DNA of 64,000 nt from JAIBJN01 sp963748205 (GTDB lineage: Bacteria > Actinomycetota > Thermoleophilia > Gaiellales > Gaiellaceae). The position numbers and the translations under genes are program-made. The notes beneath the pieces are model-generated. The model saw only the letters and a program-made list of their open reading frames with translations, searched no databases and had not been told where the DNA came from. Shown here piece by piece: positions 7,709 through 17,199 of the stretch; position 1 is the first letter of the stretch; each line of letters begins with the position of its first letter. The stretch spans positions 62,001 through 126,000 of the forward strand of contig CAVVIB010000002.1 of NCBI GenBank assembly GCA_963748205.1, read 5' to 3'.

Positions 7709-8758
7709 CTATCCGAAGAACGCCCGCGCCACCTCGAAGAACTCCTTCGGCACGGTCTTCAGCTCGGCGACGGCGTCTCGGAGCGGCACCTCGACGATGG
7801 CGTCGCCCTGGAGCGCGGCCATGACGCCCCAGCGGCCCTCGTGCACGAGGTCGGCGGCCTTGAGGCCGAAGCGCGTCGCGAGCACGCGGTCGCGCGGGGT
7901 GGGCGTCCCGCCGCGCTGGACGTGGCCGAGGACGGTCACCCGCGTCTCGTAGCCCGTCCGCTCCTCGATCTCGTGCGCGAGCACGTCGCCGACGCCGCCC
8001 AGGCGGACATGGCCGAACTGATCCCGAGCTGACGGCGCCTGAGCGATCTGCTGCTTCTCGCCGGAGCGATAGGTCAGCTCGTAGCCCTCGCTCACGACGA
8101 TGATGGAGAAATCCTTGCCGCGCTCGTGCCGGCGCCTGAGCTCGTCGCAGGCGTCCTCGACCGTGACGGGCTCCTCCGGGATGAGGATCACGTCCGCGCC
8201 TCCGGCGATCCCGCTCACGACCGCGATCCAGCCCGTGTGCCGGCCCATGACCTCGACGACCATCACGCGGTTGTGCGACTCGGCCGTCGTGTGGAGCCGG
8301 TCGATCGCCTCGGTCGCGACCGTCACGGCCGTGTCGAAGCCGAACGTGTAATCCGTGGCGGAGAGGTCGTTGTCGATCGTCTTGGGGACGCCGACGACGG
8401 GATAGGAATGCTCGTCGTAGAGCCGCGCGGCGACGCCGAGCGTGTCCTCGCCGCCGATGGCGACGAGCGCGTCCAGCCGCTGCTCCTCGGTGTTTCGGAG
8501 CACGCGCTCGACGCCTCCGTCGACCTTGTACGGGTTCGTGCGCGTCGTGCCGATGATCGTCCCGCCGCGGGGCAAGATCCCCGAGATGGAGCGGTAGTCG
8601 AGCTCCTCGAAGGCGCCCTCGACGAGCCCTCGCCAACCGCCGCGAACGCCGATCACCTGGTACCCCCGGTCGAGCGAGCGTCGGGTCACCGCCCGGATGA
8701 CCGCGTTCAGGCCCGGGCAGTCTCCTCCTCCGGTCAGCAGCGCAACGCGTTTCGCCAC
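7709..8758 (-). CDS. pfkA: 6-phosphofructokinase, PPi-type signature
   Basis: This 349-residue glycolytic enzyme phosphorylates fructose 6-phosphate. Motifs: LLTGGGDCPGLNAVIR, RGGTIIGTTR, AIGGEDTLG, PKTIDNDL, EVMGRHTGWIA. ATP-dependent PFKs carry Gly at both phosphoryl-donor positions (GGDGS and PGTIDND). Here these are Asp (D105 in GGEDT) and Lys (K126 in PKTID), the established signature of pyrophosphate-dependent enzymes such as that of Amycolatopsis methanolica. PPi is therefore the likely donor, which would make the step reversible. GTG 8758 is chosen because it sits directly before the conserved N-terminal strand AKRVALLTGGGD. A lipoprotein gene follows immediately. Confidence 0.9.
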   Translation of the reverse strand: MAKRVALLTGGGDCPGLNAVIRAVTRRSLDRGYQVIGVRGGWRGLVEGAFEELDYRSISGILPRGGTIIGTTRTNPYKVDGGVERVLRNTEEQRLDALVAIGGEDTLGVAARLYDEHSYPVVGVPKTIDNDLSATDYTFGFDTAVTVATEAIDRLHTTAESHNRVMVVEVMGRHTGWIAVVSGIAGGADVILIPEEPVTVEDACDELRRRHERGKDFSIIVVSEGYELTYRSGEKQQIAQAPSARDQFGHVRLGGVGDVLAHEIEERTGYETRVTVLGHVQRGGTPTPRDRVLATRFGLKAADLVHEGRWGVMAALQGDAIVEVPLRDAVAELKTVPKEFFEVARAFFG

Positions 8759-8848
8759 TGGTCTAACTTCGGCGAGGCTCGAACGTCTTTGGGGACGTAC
8801 CCGCACCGACCGATGCAAACCACGCGGGCGCGAGGAGAGGTGAGCTGA

Positions 8849-8933
8849 TGCCGAAGGCGGGGATCGAACCCGCACGGGGCCTAGCCCCACTGGATTTTGA
8901 GTCCAGCGCGTCTACCAGTTCCGCCACTTCGGC
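8849..8933 (-). tRNA. tRNA-Leu (anticodon CAA)
   Basis: 85 nt. The acceptor arm GCCGAAG pairs with CTTCGGC, with discriminator A. The anticodon loop CTCAAAA sits between CTGGA and TCCAG and gives anticodon CAA, which reads UUG. The long variable arm and the GGTTCGATCC T-arm are typical of class II tRNA-Leu. The CCA end is not encoded. Confidence 0.95.
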
Positions 8934-9065
8934 GTGCTCCACTGCGGCGCATCGTAACCGGAGGGGGTTGCAAGGGCGCGGAACCCGGAGTCATAATCGG
9001 GCACTTCTGAACGGTGCTCGCCGGGCGCAAGCGCCGAAACAGGAATCGGGCGAAGAGGAGGAGTA

Positions 9066-10472
9066 GTGAAACGAAGGACGATTTTGGCGTTACTCGTGCT
9101 CCTGATCGGCGTGTTCGCCTTCGCAGCGGTGGGCTGCGGCGGCGACGACGACGACGGGGACGATGGCGGCGCTGCGCAGACGGGCGAAGATGGCGGCGAC
9201 GGCGGGGAGTCCGTCGATCTCCCGCCGGTGACCGCGCTCCCGTCGGCGTCGTGCACCGACATCGAGTACGAAGGCGAAGGCGATCCTGATCGTTCTGATC
9301 GCTTCCGACCTGCCGCTCCAGGGGTCCTCGCGGACCCAGACCCTGCAGATCAGTCGGCGCCATCAAGCAGGTCCTGGAGACCGCGGGCTGGAAGGCAGGG
9401 GATGCGAACGTCGGCTTCCAGTCGTGCGACGACTCGACGGCTCAGGCCGGCAAGTGGGATCCGGGCAAGTGCAGCCAGAACGCGAACGCGTACGCCGAGA
9501 ACCAGAGCCTTCTGGGCGTCATCGGCACGTTCAACTCGGGCTGCGCCGCGATCATCATCCCGGTGCTCAACCAGGCACCCGGCGGCGGCCTCGCAATGGT
9601 CTCCCCGGCGAACACGTACGTCTGCCTGACCGAGGGCGGACCGGGCTGCGCCGATGACGAGCCGGACAAGTACTACCCGGCCGGCACGCGCAACTACGCC
9701 CGCGTCGTCGCCCACGACGCCTATCAGGGCGCTGCTCTCGCCGAGTTCATGCAGGAGCAGGGCACGACGAAGCTGTACATCCTCAACGACAAGGAGGCCT
9801 ACGGCCTCGGCGTCGCGACCAACACGCGCAACGCCGCCGAGCACCTCGGCATCGAGGTCGTCGGCTTCGACGCGTGGGATCCGAAGGCGTCGAACTACGA
9901 GGCGCTCATGAACAAGATCAAGCAGTCGGGAGCAGACGGTGTGTTCCTCGGCGGCCTGATCGACGAGAACGGTGCCCAGGTCATCAAGGACAAGGTCAAG
10001 GTCCTTGGCGACGAACGACGGCCGTCAAGCTGTACATGCCTGACGGCTTCACGACGCAGCAGACGATCGACGAGGCCGGCGTGGAGAACACGCGCGGCGC
10101 CTTCTTCTCGGTCGCCGGCGTCCCGGTCGAGGAGTTCACCGGGCTCCGCCGAGGAGTTCATCACGGCGTTCCAGGAGACGCTGGGCGGCGAGCCCGTCGA
10201 CCCGTACGCGGTCTACGGCGCGCAGGCTGCGCAGGTCCTCCTGGACGCGATCGCCGACGTCGGACTACACCCGCGGCGACGTCATCGCCAAGCTGTTCGA
10301 GACCCAGGTCAGCGGCGGCTTCCTCGGCGACTTCGAGATCAACGAGAACGGCGACCCGGCTCTCGCGAGCGGCGCGGTCGTCGGCTTCACGATCTTCCGC
10401 GGCGCGGAGGAGCTCGAGACCGAGACGGTGCTCTCTCCGCAGGACGAGAACGTCGAGGCGGCGAGAGGCTAG
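9066..10472 (+). CDS. livK: Branched-chain amino-acid ABC transporter substrate-binding lipoprotein (several frameshifts)
   Basis: Periplasmic-binding-protein type I lipoprotein that captures leucine-type substrates for the LivHMGF permease. GTG 9066 follows a strong GAGGAGGAG. The signal peptide ends at AAVGC (lipobox cysteine) and is followed by an Asp/Gly-rich linker (GGDDDDGDDGG). Conserved parts include VGFQSCDDSTAQ, LGVIGTFNSGCA, YARVVAHDAYQGAALAEF and DGVFLGGLIDENGAQVI. At least four frame changes are needed (near 9290, 10010, 10145 and 10258) to follow the family to its end at 10472. Homology continues across each, which points to base-calling errors. First gene of the liv operon; a terminator hairpin follows. 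Confidence 0.85.
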
Positions 10473-10490
10473 GAGTAACTCGCTAACGAT

Positions 10491-10518
10491 CCGGGGGAGG
10501 GCTTCGGCCCTCCCCCGG
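10491..10518 (+). terminator. Perfect 12-bp hairpin after livK
   Basis: CCGGGGGAGGGC pairs with GCCCTCCCCCGG around a TTCG tetraloop. The T-tract is weak (TTGTCT). It probably reduces read-through from livK into livHMGF, giving excess binding protein over permease, or stabilises the livK mRNA 3' end. Confidence 0.8.
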
Positions 10519-10541
10519 TTGTCTCCGAGGTAGCGAATGCG

Positions 10542-11596
10542 ATGAGCGTAGACGCGGGCACAGTGGAAAGGGTTCGGAAGCGTGGCGGTCCGAGCGTCAC
10601 CTCGATCCTCGGGCATCGTCTTCGTCGCCCTCATCGTGATCATCCTGCTGCGGAACCTGATCGACAACCCGACGCAGTTCTTCAACGTCTCGATCATCGG
10701 CCTGACGACGGGCTCCGTCTACGCGCTGGTCGCGCTCGGCTACACGCTCGTCTACGGCATCCTGCAGCTGATCAACTTCGCGCACGGCGACGTGTTCGCG
10801 CTCTCGGGGCTCGTTGCCAGCTCGATCATGATCGACGTGCTGAACCTTTCCGCGGACGAGGCGGTCGTCGTCGCGATCGGCGGGCTGATCGCGACCCTCG
10901 CTGATGACGATGGGCTTCGGCGCCACCATCAACGCGACGATCGAGTTCCTCGGCTACGGCGGCTGAGAGCCCAGCCGCGCCTGACGATGCTGATCAGCGC
11001 GGTCGGCATGTCGTTCATCGTGCAGAACATCTCGCTGATCATCTACGACGTGAACTACCGCAGCGCGCCACAGCTCATCCCGTCGTCGTCGGCCTTCTCG
11101 ATCGGCGACGTGTCGATCCCGTGGAACAAGCTCACGGTCATCCTCGTGACCATCCCGGTGCTTCTCATCCTCACCTGGATGGTCAAGTCGACCAAGCAGG
11201 GGAAGGCCATGCGGGCGACGGCGCAGGACCAGGACGCCGCCGCGATGATGGGCATCAACGTGAACCGGACGATCTCGTTCACGTTCGTCCTGGCCGGCTC
11301 ACTCGCGGGCGCGGCGGGCGTGCTCTTCCTGCTTCAGTTCCAGATGCGCTACGACACGGGCTTCGAGCTCGGCCTGATCGCGTTCACCGCGGCCGTGCTC
11401 GGCGGGATCGGCAACCTCGCCGGCGCGACGCTGGGCGGTCTGCATCATCGGTTTCATCCAGGCCTACAACGAGGGCCTGTCCATCTGGGTGCTCGGGAGC
11501 GACTGGACGCGGTCGATGGTCTTCGGGATCCTGATCGCGATCCTCGTCTTCCGCCCCGAGGGACTGCTCGGCGAACGGACGCCGGAGGGCGCCTGA
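10542..11596 (+). CDS. livH: Branched-chain amino-acid ABC transporter permease LivH (several frameshifts)
   Basis: Inner-membrane permease subunit. Hydrophobic segments and family motifs are clear: VFVALIVIILLRNLI, LTTGSVYALVALGYTLVYG, LINFAHGDVFAL, LTMLISAVGMSFI, MRATAQDQDAAAMMGI, LIAFTAAVLGGIGNLAGA. Frame changes are needed near 10610 (a GGG run), 10905, 10965 and 11445 to join these parts and reach the end at 11596 (RPEGLLGERTPEGA). ATG 10542 (MSVDAGTVERV) is preferred as it follows GAGG; GTG 10582 is an alternative. The gene is followed one base later by livM. Confidence 0.85.
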
Positions 11597-11597
11597 C

Positions 11598-12873
11598 ATG
11601 GCCACCGAAGGCGCCCGTGACCCCGGCACGCCTGGTCGCGCCAAGAGCGTCAAGCAGACCCTGAAGCTCGACGAGGTCGGTCGCGCCTGGCGCAGGGTCC
11701 CGCGTCGCGCGCGTACCTGGATTCCAGCGCTGATCCTGCTCGCCCTGGCGGCGCTCTATCCGACGTTCTACGAGCAGGCCCTCGGCGAGATGGAGCTGCC
11801 GGTCATCCGCGAATGGCCGAGCGTCTCGACGGCCGTGATCATGATCGTCTTCATCATGATGGCCGTCGGCCTGAACATCGTCGTCGGCTACGCAGGGCTG
11901 CTCGACCTGGGCTACGTCGCCTTCTACGCGGTCGGCGCCTACACGGCCGGCTGGCTCGCGTCGGGCCACTTCCAGCAGGTCAAGATCCACGTCGGCTCGG
12001 CCGGGGTCAACCCCGAGCTCCGCGGCATCCACCTCAACATGTGGGTCGTGCTGCTGATCGCCGGGTGCATCACGGGGATCGCGGGCATCCTCATCGGCCT
12101 TCCGACCCTGCGGCTGCGCGGCGACTACCTCGCGATCGTGACGCTCGGATTCGGCGAGATCATCCCGCAGTTCGTGCGCAACGCGGACGACCTCGGCGGT
12201 TTCAACCTGACGGCCGGCACCTTCGGGATCAACCCGATCGACTCGCCCGGTTTCGGAACGGGCCTGAACGACTCGCTCGGGCTGCCGGTCAGCTTCCAAC
12301 AGTCGTTCGACAAGATCAACCTCTTCTACTACAGCGCGCTCGTCCTGCTCCTGATCACGATCTTCTGCTCGGTGCGCCTGCGCGACTCGCGCCTCGGCCG
12401 CGCCTGGATCGCCATCCGCGAGGACGAGACCGCCGCCGCGGCGATGGGCGTCCCGCTCATGCGGACGAAGACGTGGGCGTACGCGCTCGGCGCCTTCTTC
12501 GGCGGCGTCGCCGGCGCGTTCTACGCGAGCTTCAAGGGAGGCGCGTTCCCGAGCGAGTTCTTCTTCAACATCTCGGTCTTCCTGCTCTGCATGGTCATCC
12601 TGGGCGGCATGGGCAGCGTCTGGGGCGTGGTCGTCGCCGGCGCGATCCTCACGTACCTGAACCAGGAGGGCCTCGCGAACATCGGCAGCTATCTGAACCG
12701 TGAGACGCCGCTCGACTTCGAGGTCGCCAAGTACCAGTTCGGGATCTACGGCGTCATCATCGTGCTGATGATGCTCTTCCGGCCCGTCGGGCTGATACCC
12801 GAGAGCCGCCGCAAGAAGGAGATCGAGGAGCTCGGGCCAGACCGAGACGCTCTACGGAGACAGGCACGCCTGA
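11598..12873 (+). CDS. livM: Branched-chain amino-acid ABC transporter permease LivM
   Basis: Second membrane permease of the Liv transporter, about 425 residues. Motifs: VGLNIVVGYAGLLDLGYVAF, TLRLRGDYLAIVTLGFGEI, RLGRAWIAIREDETAAAAMG, VILGGMGSVWGVVVAGAIL. As printed, the frame runs straight into LivG without a stop. In the neighbouring frame from about 12843 the end reads DETLYGDRHA and stops with TGA 12871-12873, overlapping the LivG ATG. One extra base near 12842 would explain the apparent 688-residue fusion, so two separate genes are the better reading. Confidence 0.85.
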
Positions 12874-13664
12874 TGGCCGAAGACCTCCTCATCGCACAGA
12901 GCGTCCGCAAGGAGTTCGGCGGCCTCGTCGCGGTCAACGACGTCGACTTCGTCATCCCGCAGGGCTCGATCGTCAGCCTGATCGGCCCGAACGGCGCCGG
13001 GAAGACGACGTTCTTCAACATGCTCACCGGCGTCTACAAGCCGACGGAGGGCGTGGTCGTCTTCGACGGCACGGACATCACGGGACGGCCGCCGCACCTG
13101 ATCACCAAGCTCGGGGTGGGGCGCACCTTCCAGAACATCCGGCTCTTCCAGTACATGACCTCGCTCGAGAACGTCCTCGTAGGCATGCACCACCGGCTCA
13201 AGGGCGGGATCCTGGGCTCGATCTTCGGGCTTCCGAGGGTCCGCCGCGAGGAGAGGGAGGCGGAGCAGACGGCGCGGGAGCTGCTCGCGTTCTGCGGGCT
13301 CAAGAACCGCGACGACTCGCTCGCCCGCAATCTCCCGTACGGCGACCAGCGCCGGCTCGAGGTGGCGAGGGCGCTCGCCACCAACCCCAAGCTGCTGCTG
13401 CTGGACGAGCCGACGGCGGGCATGAACCCGCAGGAGACGTCCACGTTCACCGGCTTCGTCTCGAAGCTCCGCGAGGAGCAGGACCTGACCGTGCTCCTGA
13501 TCGAGCACGACATGAAAGTCGTCATGGGCATCTCCGACCGGGTGACCGTGCTCGACTACGGCGAGAAGATCGCCGAAGGCCTCCCCGGCGAGATCCAGAA
13601 GGACGAGCGTGTGATCGAGGCCTACCTCGGCAAGGCGGCCACGGCCGCAGGAGGCGCGGGATGA
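12873..13664 (+). CDS. livG: Branched-chain amino-acid ABC transporter ATPase LivG
   Basis: 263 residues starting at ATG 12873 (MAEDLLIAQSVRKEFGG). Cytoplasmic ATPase with Walker A GPNGAGKTT, a Q-loop region GVGRTFQNIRLF, signature region YGDQRRLEVARALA (the usual LSGGQ appears as LPYGDQ, typical of LivG), Walker B LLLLDEPTAGMNP and H-loop LLIEHDMKVVM. It pairs with LivF to drive LivHM. The stop overlaps the livF ATG (ATGA). Confidence 0.93.
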   Translation: MAEDLLIAQSVRKEFGGLVAVNDVDFVIPQGSIVSLIGPNGAGKTTFFNMLTGVYKPTEGVVVFDGTDITGRPPHLITKLGVGRTFQNIRLFQYMTSLENVLVGMHHRLKGGILGSIFGLPRVRREEREAEQTARELLAFCGLKNRDDSLARNLPYGDQRRLEVARALATNPKLLLLDEPTAGMNPQETSTFTGFVSKLREEQDLTVLLIEHDMKVVMGISDRVTVLDYGEKIAEGLPGEIQKDERVIEAYLGKAATAAGGAG

Positions 13665-14483
13665 GCGAGCACACGCCCGAGCAGCCCACGCAGCCCGAGG
13701 CCCCCGCGACCCCGCCCGCGGCGCCCGAGCCCACGCCGGCTCCGGCCGCGCGCCTCCGGCGGCAACGGCGCCGATCCTCGAGGTCAACGACATCCACACG
13801 TACTACGGGTCGATCCACGCGATCAAGGGCGTCTCGCTCGAGGTGCGCGAGGGCGAGATCGTGACCCTGATCGGCGCCAACGGCGCCGGCAAGTCGACGA
13901 CGCTGCGCTCGATCAACGGTCTCAACCGCCCGCGGAAGGGCGCGATCCGCTTCCAGGGCAAGGACATCACGAGCGAGGCGCCGCACACGATCGTCGGCAT
14001 GGGCATCGCGCAGTCCCCGGAGGGCCGCAAGCTCTTCCCGCACATGAGCGTGCTCGAGAACCTCGAGATGGGCGCGTTCCAGCGCACCGACCAGCGCCGG
14101 GATCAAGGCAGGACCTCGAGCGCGTCTACGAGCTCTTTCCGCGCCTCAACGAGCGCAAGACCCAGAAGGCCGGGACGCTCTCGGGCGGCGAGCAGCAGAT
14201 GGTGGCGATGGGCCGCGCCCTGATGGCCCGCCCGAAGCTGCTGATGCTCGACGAGCCGTCGATGGGCCTCGCCCCGATCTTCGTCGAGAAGATCTTCGAG
14301 ATCGTCGTCGAGATCAACCAGCAGGGCACGCCGATCCTGCTCGTCGAGCAGAACGCCCTCATGGCGCTCGACGTCGCGAACCGCGGCTACGTCATGGAGA
14401 CGGGCCACATCGCGCTCACCGACGACGCCAAGGCGCTTGCGAAGAACGAGCAGGTTCGCAAGGCCTACCTCGGCGAGGAATAG
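13661..14483 (+). CDS. livF: Branched-chain amino-acid ABC transporter ATPase LivF (two frameshifts)
   Basis: The second ATPase of the Liv system. It begins at ATG 13661 with a Pro/Ala-rich N-terminal extension (about 35 residues, unusual for LivF). After a frame change near 13760 the domain proper starts ILEVNDIHTYYGSIHAIKGV. Walker A is GANGAGKST, the signature LSGGEQQMVAMGRAL, Walker B LLMLDEPSMGLAP, and the H-loop region is ILLVEQNALMAL, with Gln-Asn instead of His as usual in LivF. A second frame change lies near 14100. The end, AYLGEE at 14483, is typical. The third copy of the intergenic repeat follows. Confidence 0.85.
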
Positions 14484-14530
14484 TCCTCCGCGGCCATCTG
14501 CTCCCGGGGCCACCCCGGGCCACCACCCGC

Positions 14531-14590
14531 TTTGAACGCTAGCGCCGAAAACCGCACCGGTGGCGCGCGGACCGTGTCGGAAGTGTGAAA
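14531..14590 (+). repeat. Intergenic structured repeat, copy C
   Basis: Third copy of the element at 719 and 7259, starting TTTGAACGCTAGCG. The hairpin is less perfect here (ACCGCACC against GGTGGCGCGCGG). The upstream GC palindrome (CCCGGGGCCACCCCGGG) and downstream CGTGTCGG are retained. It lies 48 nt after the livF stop and 39 nt before polA. Confidence 0.55.
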
Positions 14591-14613
14591 GCGGGCACGG
14601 CGGCGTCGGGGAC

Positions 14614-14619
14614 TAGACT
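14614..14619 (+). promoter_or_regulatory. -10 box TAGACT of polA
   Basis: TAGACT ends 9 nt before ATG 14629. An AGGGAG stretch lies between box and start, so a very short leader with partial Shine-Dalgarno cannot be excluded. Confidence 0.5.
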
Positions 14620-14628
14620 CGCAGGGAG

Positions 14629-17196
14629 ATGCCGAAGACGCTGACAGGCGCCGAGCTGCAGCTCGACGACGCGCCCGCGCGCGGGGCCGAGCTCTTCCTC
14701 GTCGACGGGAACAACCTCGCCTACCGCGCGTTCTTCGCGCTGCCCGAGGAGCTGGCGACGACCGAGGGCTTCCCCACGAACGCCCTCCTCGGGTTCACGA
14801 ACATGCTCTTCAAGCTCCTCTCCGACTACCGGCCGCGCGGGGTCGCGGTCGCGTGGGACACGAGCCCGGTGCACCGGAAGGAGCTCGACGCCGAGTACAA
14901 GGTCGACCGGCGGCCGATGCCCGACCTCCTGCGCGAGCAGTTCCCGCACTTCCGTCCGATCGTCGAGGCCTTCGGCTACAAGAACCTCGAGTTCGAGGGC
15001 TGGGAGGCGGACGACGTCATCGCCACGCTCGCGTCGCGCGCCGACGAGGCCGGCGTGAAGACCTGCGTGGTCTCGACCGACCGCGACGCGTTCCAGCTCT
15101 GCACCGAGAACGTCTGCCTGATGATGACGCCGCGCGGCGTCGCCGACGTGCACGTCTACACGCCCGAGCGGGTCTTCGCCCGCTACGGCGTCACGCCCGA
15201 GCAGGTGCCGGACTTCATCGGCCTCAAGGGGGACACGTCCGACAACATCCCCGGCGTCCCCGGGATCGGCGACAAGACCGCCGGCCAGCTCGTCGCGCAG
15301 TACGGCTCGCTCGAAGGCGTGCTCGAGCACGTCGACGAGCTCTCGCCGGCGCGCGCGAAGAACCTCCGCGAGCACGCTGAGCAGGCGCGCGGCTCGAAGG
15401 TGCTCGCCACGATGCGCCGCGATCTGGAGCTCGGCGTCGACCCGGCCCAGCTCGTGCTCTCGCCGCCGGACCGCTCCCAGCTGAAGGAGATCTTCCGCCG
15501 CTTCGAGTTCCGGAACCTGCTTGCCCGCGTGGACGAGCTCGACGAGGCGCTCCCAGCGGCGCCGGTCGAGGTGACGGGCGTCGAGGTGCCGTGGGTCGAG
15601 GGCGAGCTGCCGGCGGGACCGGGGCCGGCCGCGATCCAGGTCGACGACGGACGCTTCGCGCTCGCGCGCGAGGGCGAGCCGGTGGTCGTCGGCTCCTGGG
15701 CGCCCGAGGACTCCAGGCGCCTGCGCGACACGGCGCTGGTCGTCCACGACGCCAAGGCCGCGAGGCTCGACGCCACCGACGACACGCTGCTCATGGCCTA
15801 CCTGATCGAGCCGGGGCGCTCGACGTACGTCCTCGACGACCTCGCTGCGGAGTACGGCGTCGAGCTCGTCCCCGAGCCGGCGACCGACGAGGAGACCGCC
15901 GCGCTCGTCCGCCAGGCGGCCGCGACGCTCCAGCTCGAGCCCCAGCTCCGCACGCGCATCGCCGAGCGCGGTCTCGACCCGCTCTACCGCGAGGTCGAGC
16001 TGCCGCTGACCGGCGTGCTCGCGGCGATGGAGGACGTCGGCGTCCGCATCGACACGTACCGGATGGGCGAGATCACCGCGCGCCTCGCCGACCGGATCGA
16101 GGAGCTCGAGGCACGCGCGCACGAGCTCGCGGGCGAGGAGTTCATGCTCGGCTCGACGCAGCAGGTCGCCCGCATCCTCTTCGAGAAGCTCGGCCTCACC
16201 GCCGGGCGCAAGGGGAAGACGGGCTACTCGACCGACGCGCGCGTGCTCCGCGCGATCCGGGGCGACCACGAGATCGTCCCGGTGATCGAGGAGTGGCGCG
16301 AGTACTCGAAGCTCCTGAACACGTATCTCGGCCCGCTGCCGAGCCTGATCTCGCCCGAGGACGGCCGGCTGCACACGAGCATCAACCAGGCGGTCGCCTC
16401 CACGGGGCGCCTCTCGACGTCGAACCCGAACCTCCAGGCGATCCCGATCCGCACCGAGCTGGGCAGGGAGATCCGCAGCGCGTTCGTCGCCGAGCCGGGC
16501 TTCCGGCTCCTCTCCGCCGACTACTCGCAGGTCGAGCTGCGGATCCTCGCGCACGTCTCGGGCGAGCCGAAGCTCCGCGAGGCCTTCGCGCACGGCGAGG
16601 ACATCCACGCGGCGACGGCGGCCGAGGTGCTCGGCAAGGAGCGCTCCGAGCTGACGAAGGACGAGCGCAACGTGGCCAAGATGGTCAACTTCGGGATCAT
16701 CTACGGCATCTCCGCCTTCGGGCTCTCGGAGAACCTCGACATCCCGCGCGAGCAGGCGCAGGACTACATCGACACGTACCTCGCGCGCTTCCCGCACGTC
16801 CAGGACTTCATCCAGCGCACGATCGAGCAGGCCGAGCGCGACGGGCACGCGACCACGCTCTTCGGCCGCCGCCGGCCCGTGCCGGAGCTCAAGGCCCGCA
16901 ACCGCCAGACGCGCGGCTTCGGCGAGCGGCTCGCGGTCAACTTCGTCATGCAGGGCACCGCGGCCGACGTGATCAAGGCGGCCATGGTCGCCATCCACCG
17001 CCGCCTCCGCGACGAGGGCCGCGCGGCGCGGCTCGTCCTCCAGGTGCACGACGAGCTCCTGCTCGAGGTGCCCGAGGTCGAGACGTCCGCGATCAAGGAT
17101 CTCGTGCGCGAGGAGATGTGCGGCGCCTACCCGCTCGACCCGCCGCTCGCCGTCGACATCGGCGTCGGCGACGACTGGAACGAAGCGAAGTCGTAG
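14629..17196 (+). CDS. polA: DNA polymerase I
   Basis: 855 residues, for gap filling in replication and repair. The N-terminal 5'-3' exonuclease domain (about 1-300) has LVDGNNLAYRAFFAL, WEADDVIATLA, STDRDAFQL and IGLKGDTSDNIPGVPGIG. The middle domain (about 305-430) lacks the acidic metal ligands of a 3'-5' exonuclease (no DTET-type motif near IQVDDGRFAL), so proofreading is probably absent, as in Taq. The polymerase domain has motif A SADYSQVELR, motif B RNVAKMVNFGIIYG and motif C LQVHDELLLE. The frame is intact over its full length. Gene order polA-rpsA-coaE-uvrB is characteristic of Actinobacteria. Confidence 0.97.
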   Translation: MPKTLTGAELQLDDAPARGAELFLVDGNNLAYRAFFALPEELATTEGFPTNALLGFTNMLFKLLSDYRPRGVAVAWDTSPVHRKELDAEYKVDRRPMPDLLREQFPHFRPIVEAFGYKNLEFEGWEADDVIATLASRADEAGVKTCVVSTDRDAFQLCTENVCLMMTPRGVADVHVYTPERVFARYGVTPEQVPDFIGLKGDTSDNIPGVPGIGDKTAGQLVAQYGSLEGVLEHVDELSPARAKNLREHAEQARGSKVLATMRRDLELGVDPAQLVLSPPDRSQLKEIFRRFEFRNLLARVDELDEALPAAPVEVTGVEVPWVEGELPAGPGPAAIQVDDGRFALAREGEPVVVGSWAPEDSRRLRDTALVVHDAKAARLDATDDTLLMAYLIEPGRSTYVLDDLAAEYGVELVPEPATDEETAALVRQAAATLQLEPQLRTRIAERGLDPLYREVELPLTGVLAAMEDVGVRIDTYRMGEITARLADRIEELEARAHELAGEEFMLGSTQQVARILFEKLGLTAGRKGKTGYSTDARVLRAIRGDHEIVPVIEEWREYSKLLNTYLGPLPSLISPEDGRLHTSINQAVASTGRLSTSNPNLQAIPIRTELGREIRSAFVAEPGFRLLSADYSQVELRILAHVSGEPKLREAFAHGEDIHAATAAEVLGKERSELTKDERNVAKMVNFGIIYGISAFGLSENLDIPREQAQDYIDTYLARFPHVQDFIQRTIEQAERDGHATTLFGRRRPVPELKARNRQTRGFGERLAVNFVMQGTAADVIKAAMVAIHRRLRDEGRAARLVLQVHDELLLEVPEVETSAIKDLVREEMCGAYPLDPPLAVDIGVGDDWNEAKS

Positions 17197-17199
17197 GGC

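Noticed and set aside
9066..10472. Several separate short genes in the livK region
   Set aside because: The fragments join end to end into one binding-protein sequence, so they are pieces of a single frameshifted gene.
11598..13664. True LivM-LivG fusion protein
   Set aside because: The neighbouring frame gives a natural LivM terminus with a TGATG overlap to LivG, and the surrounding genes carry many indels.
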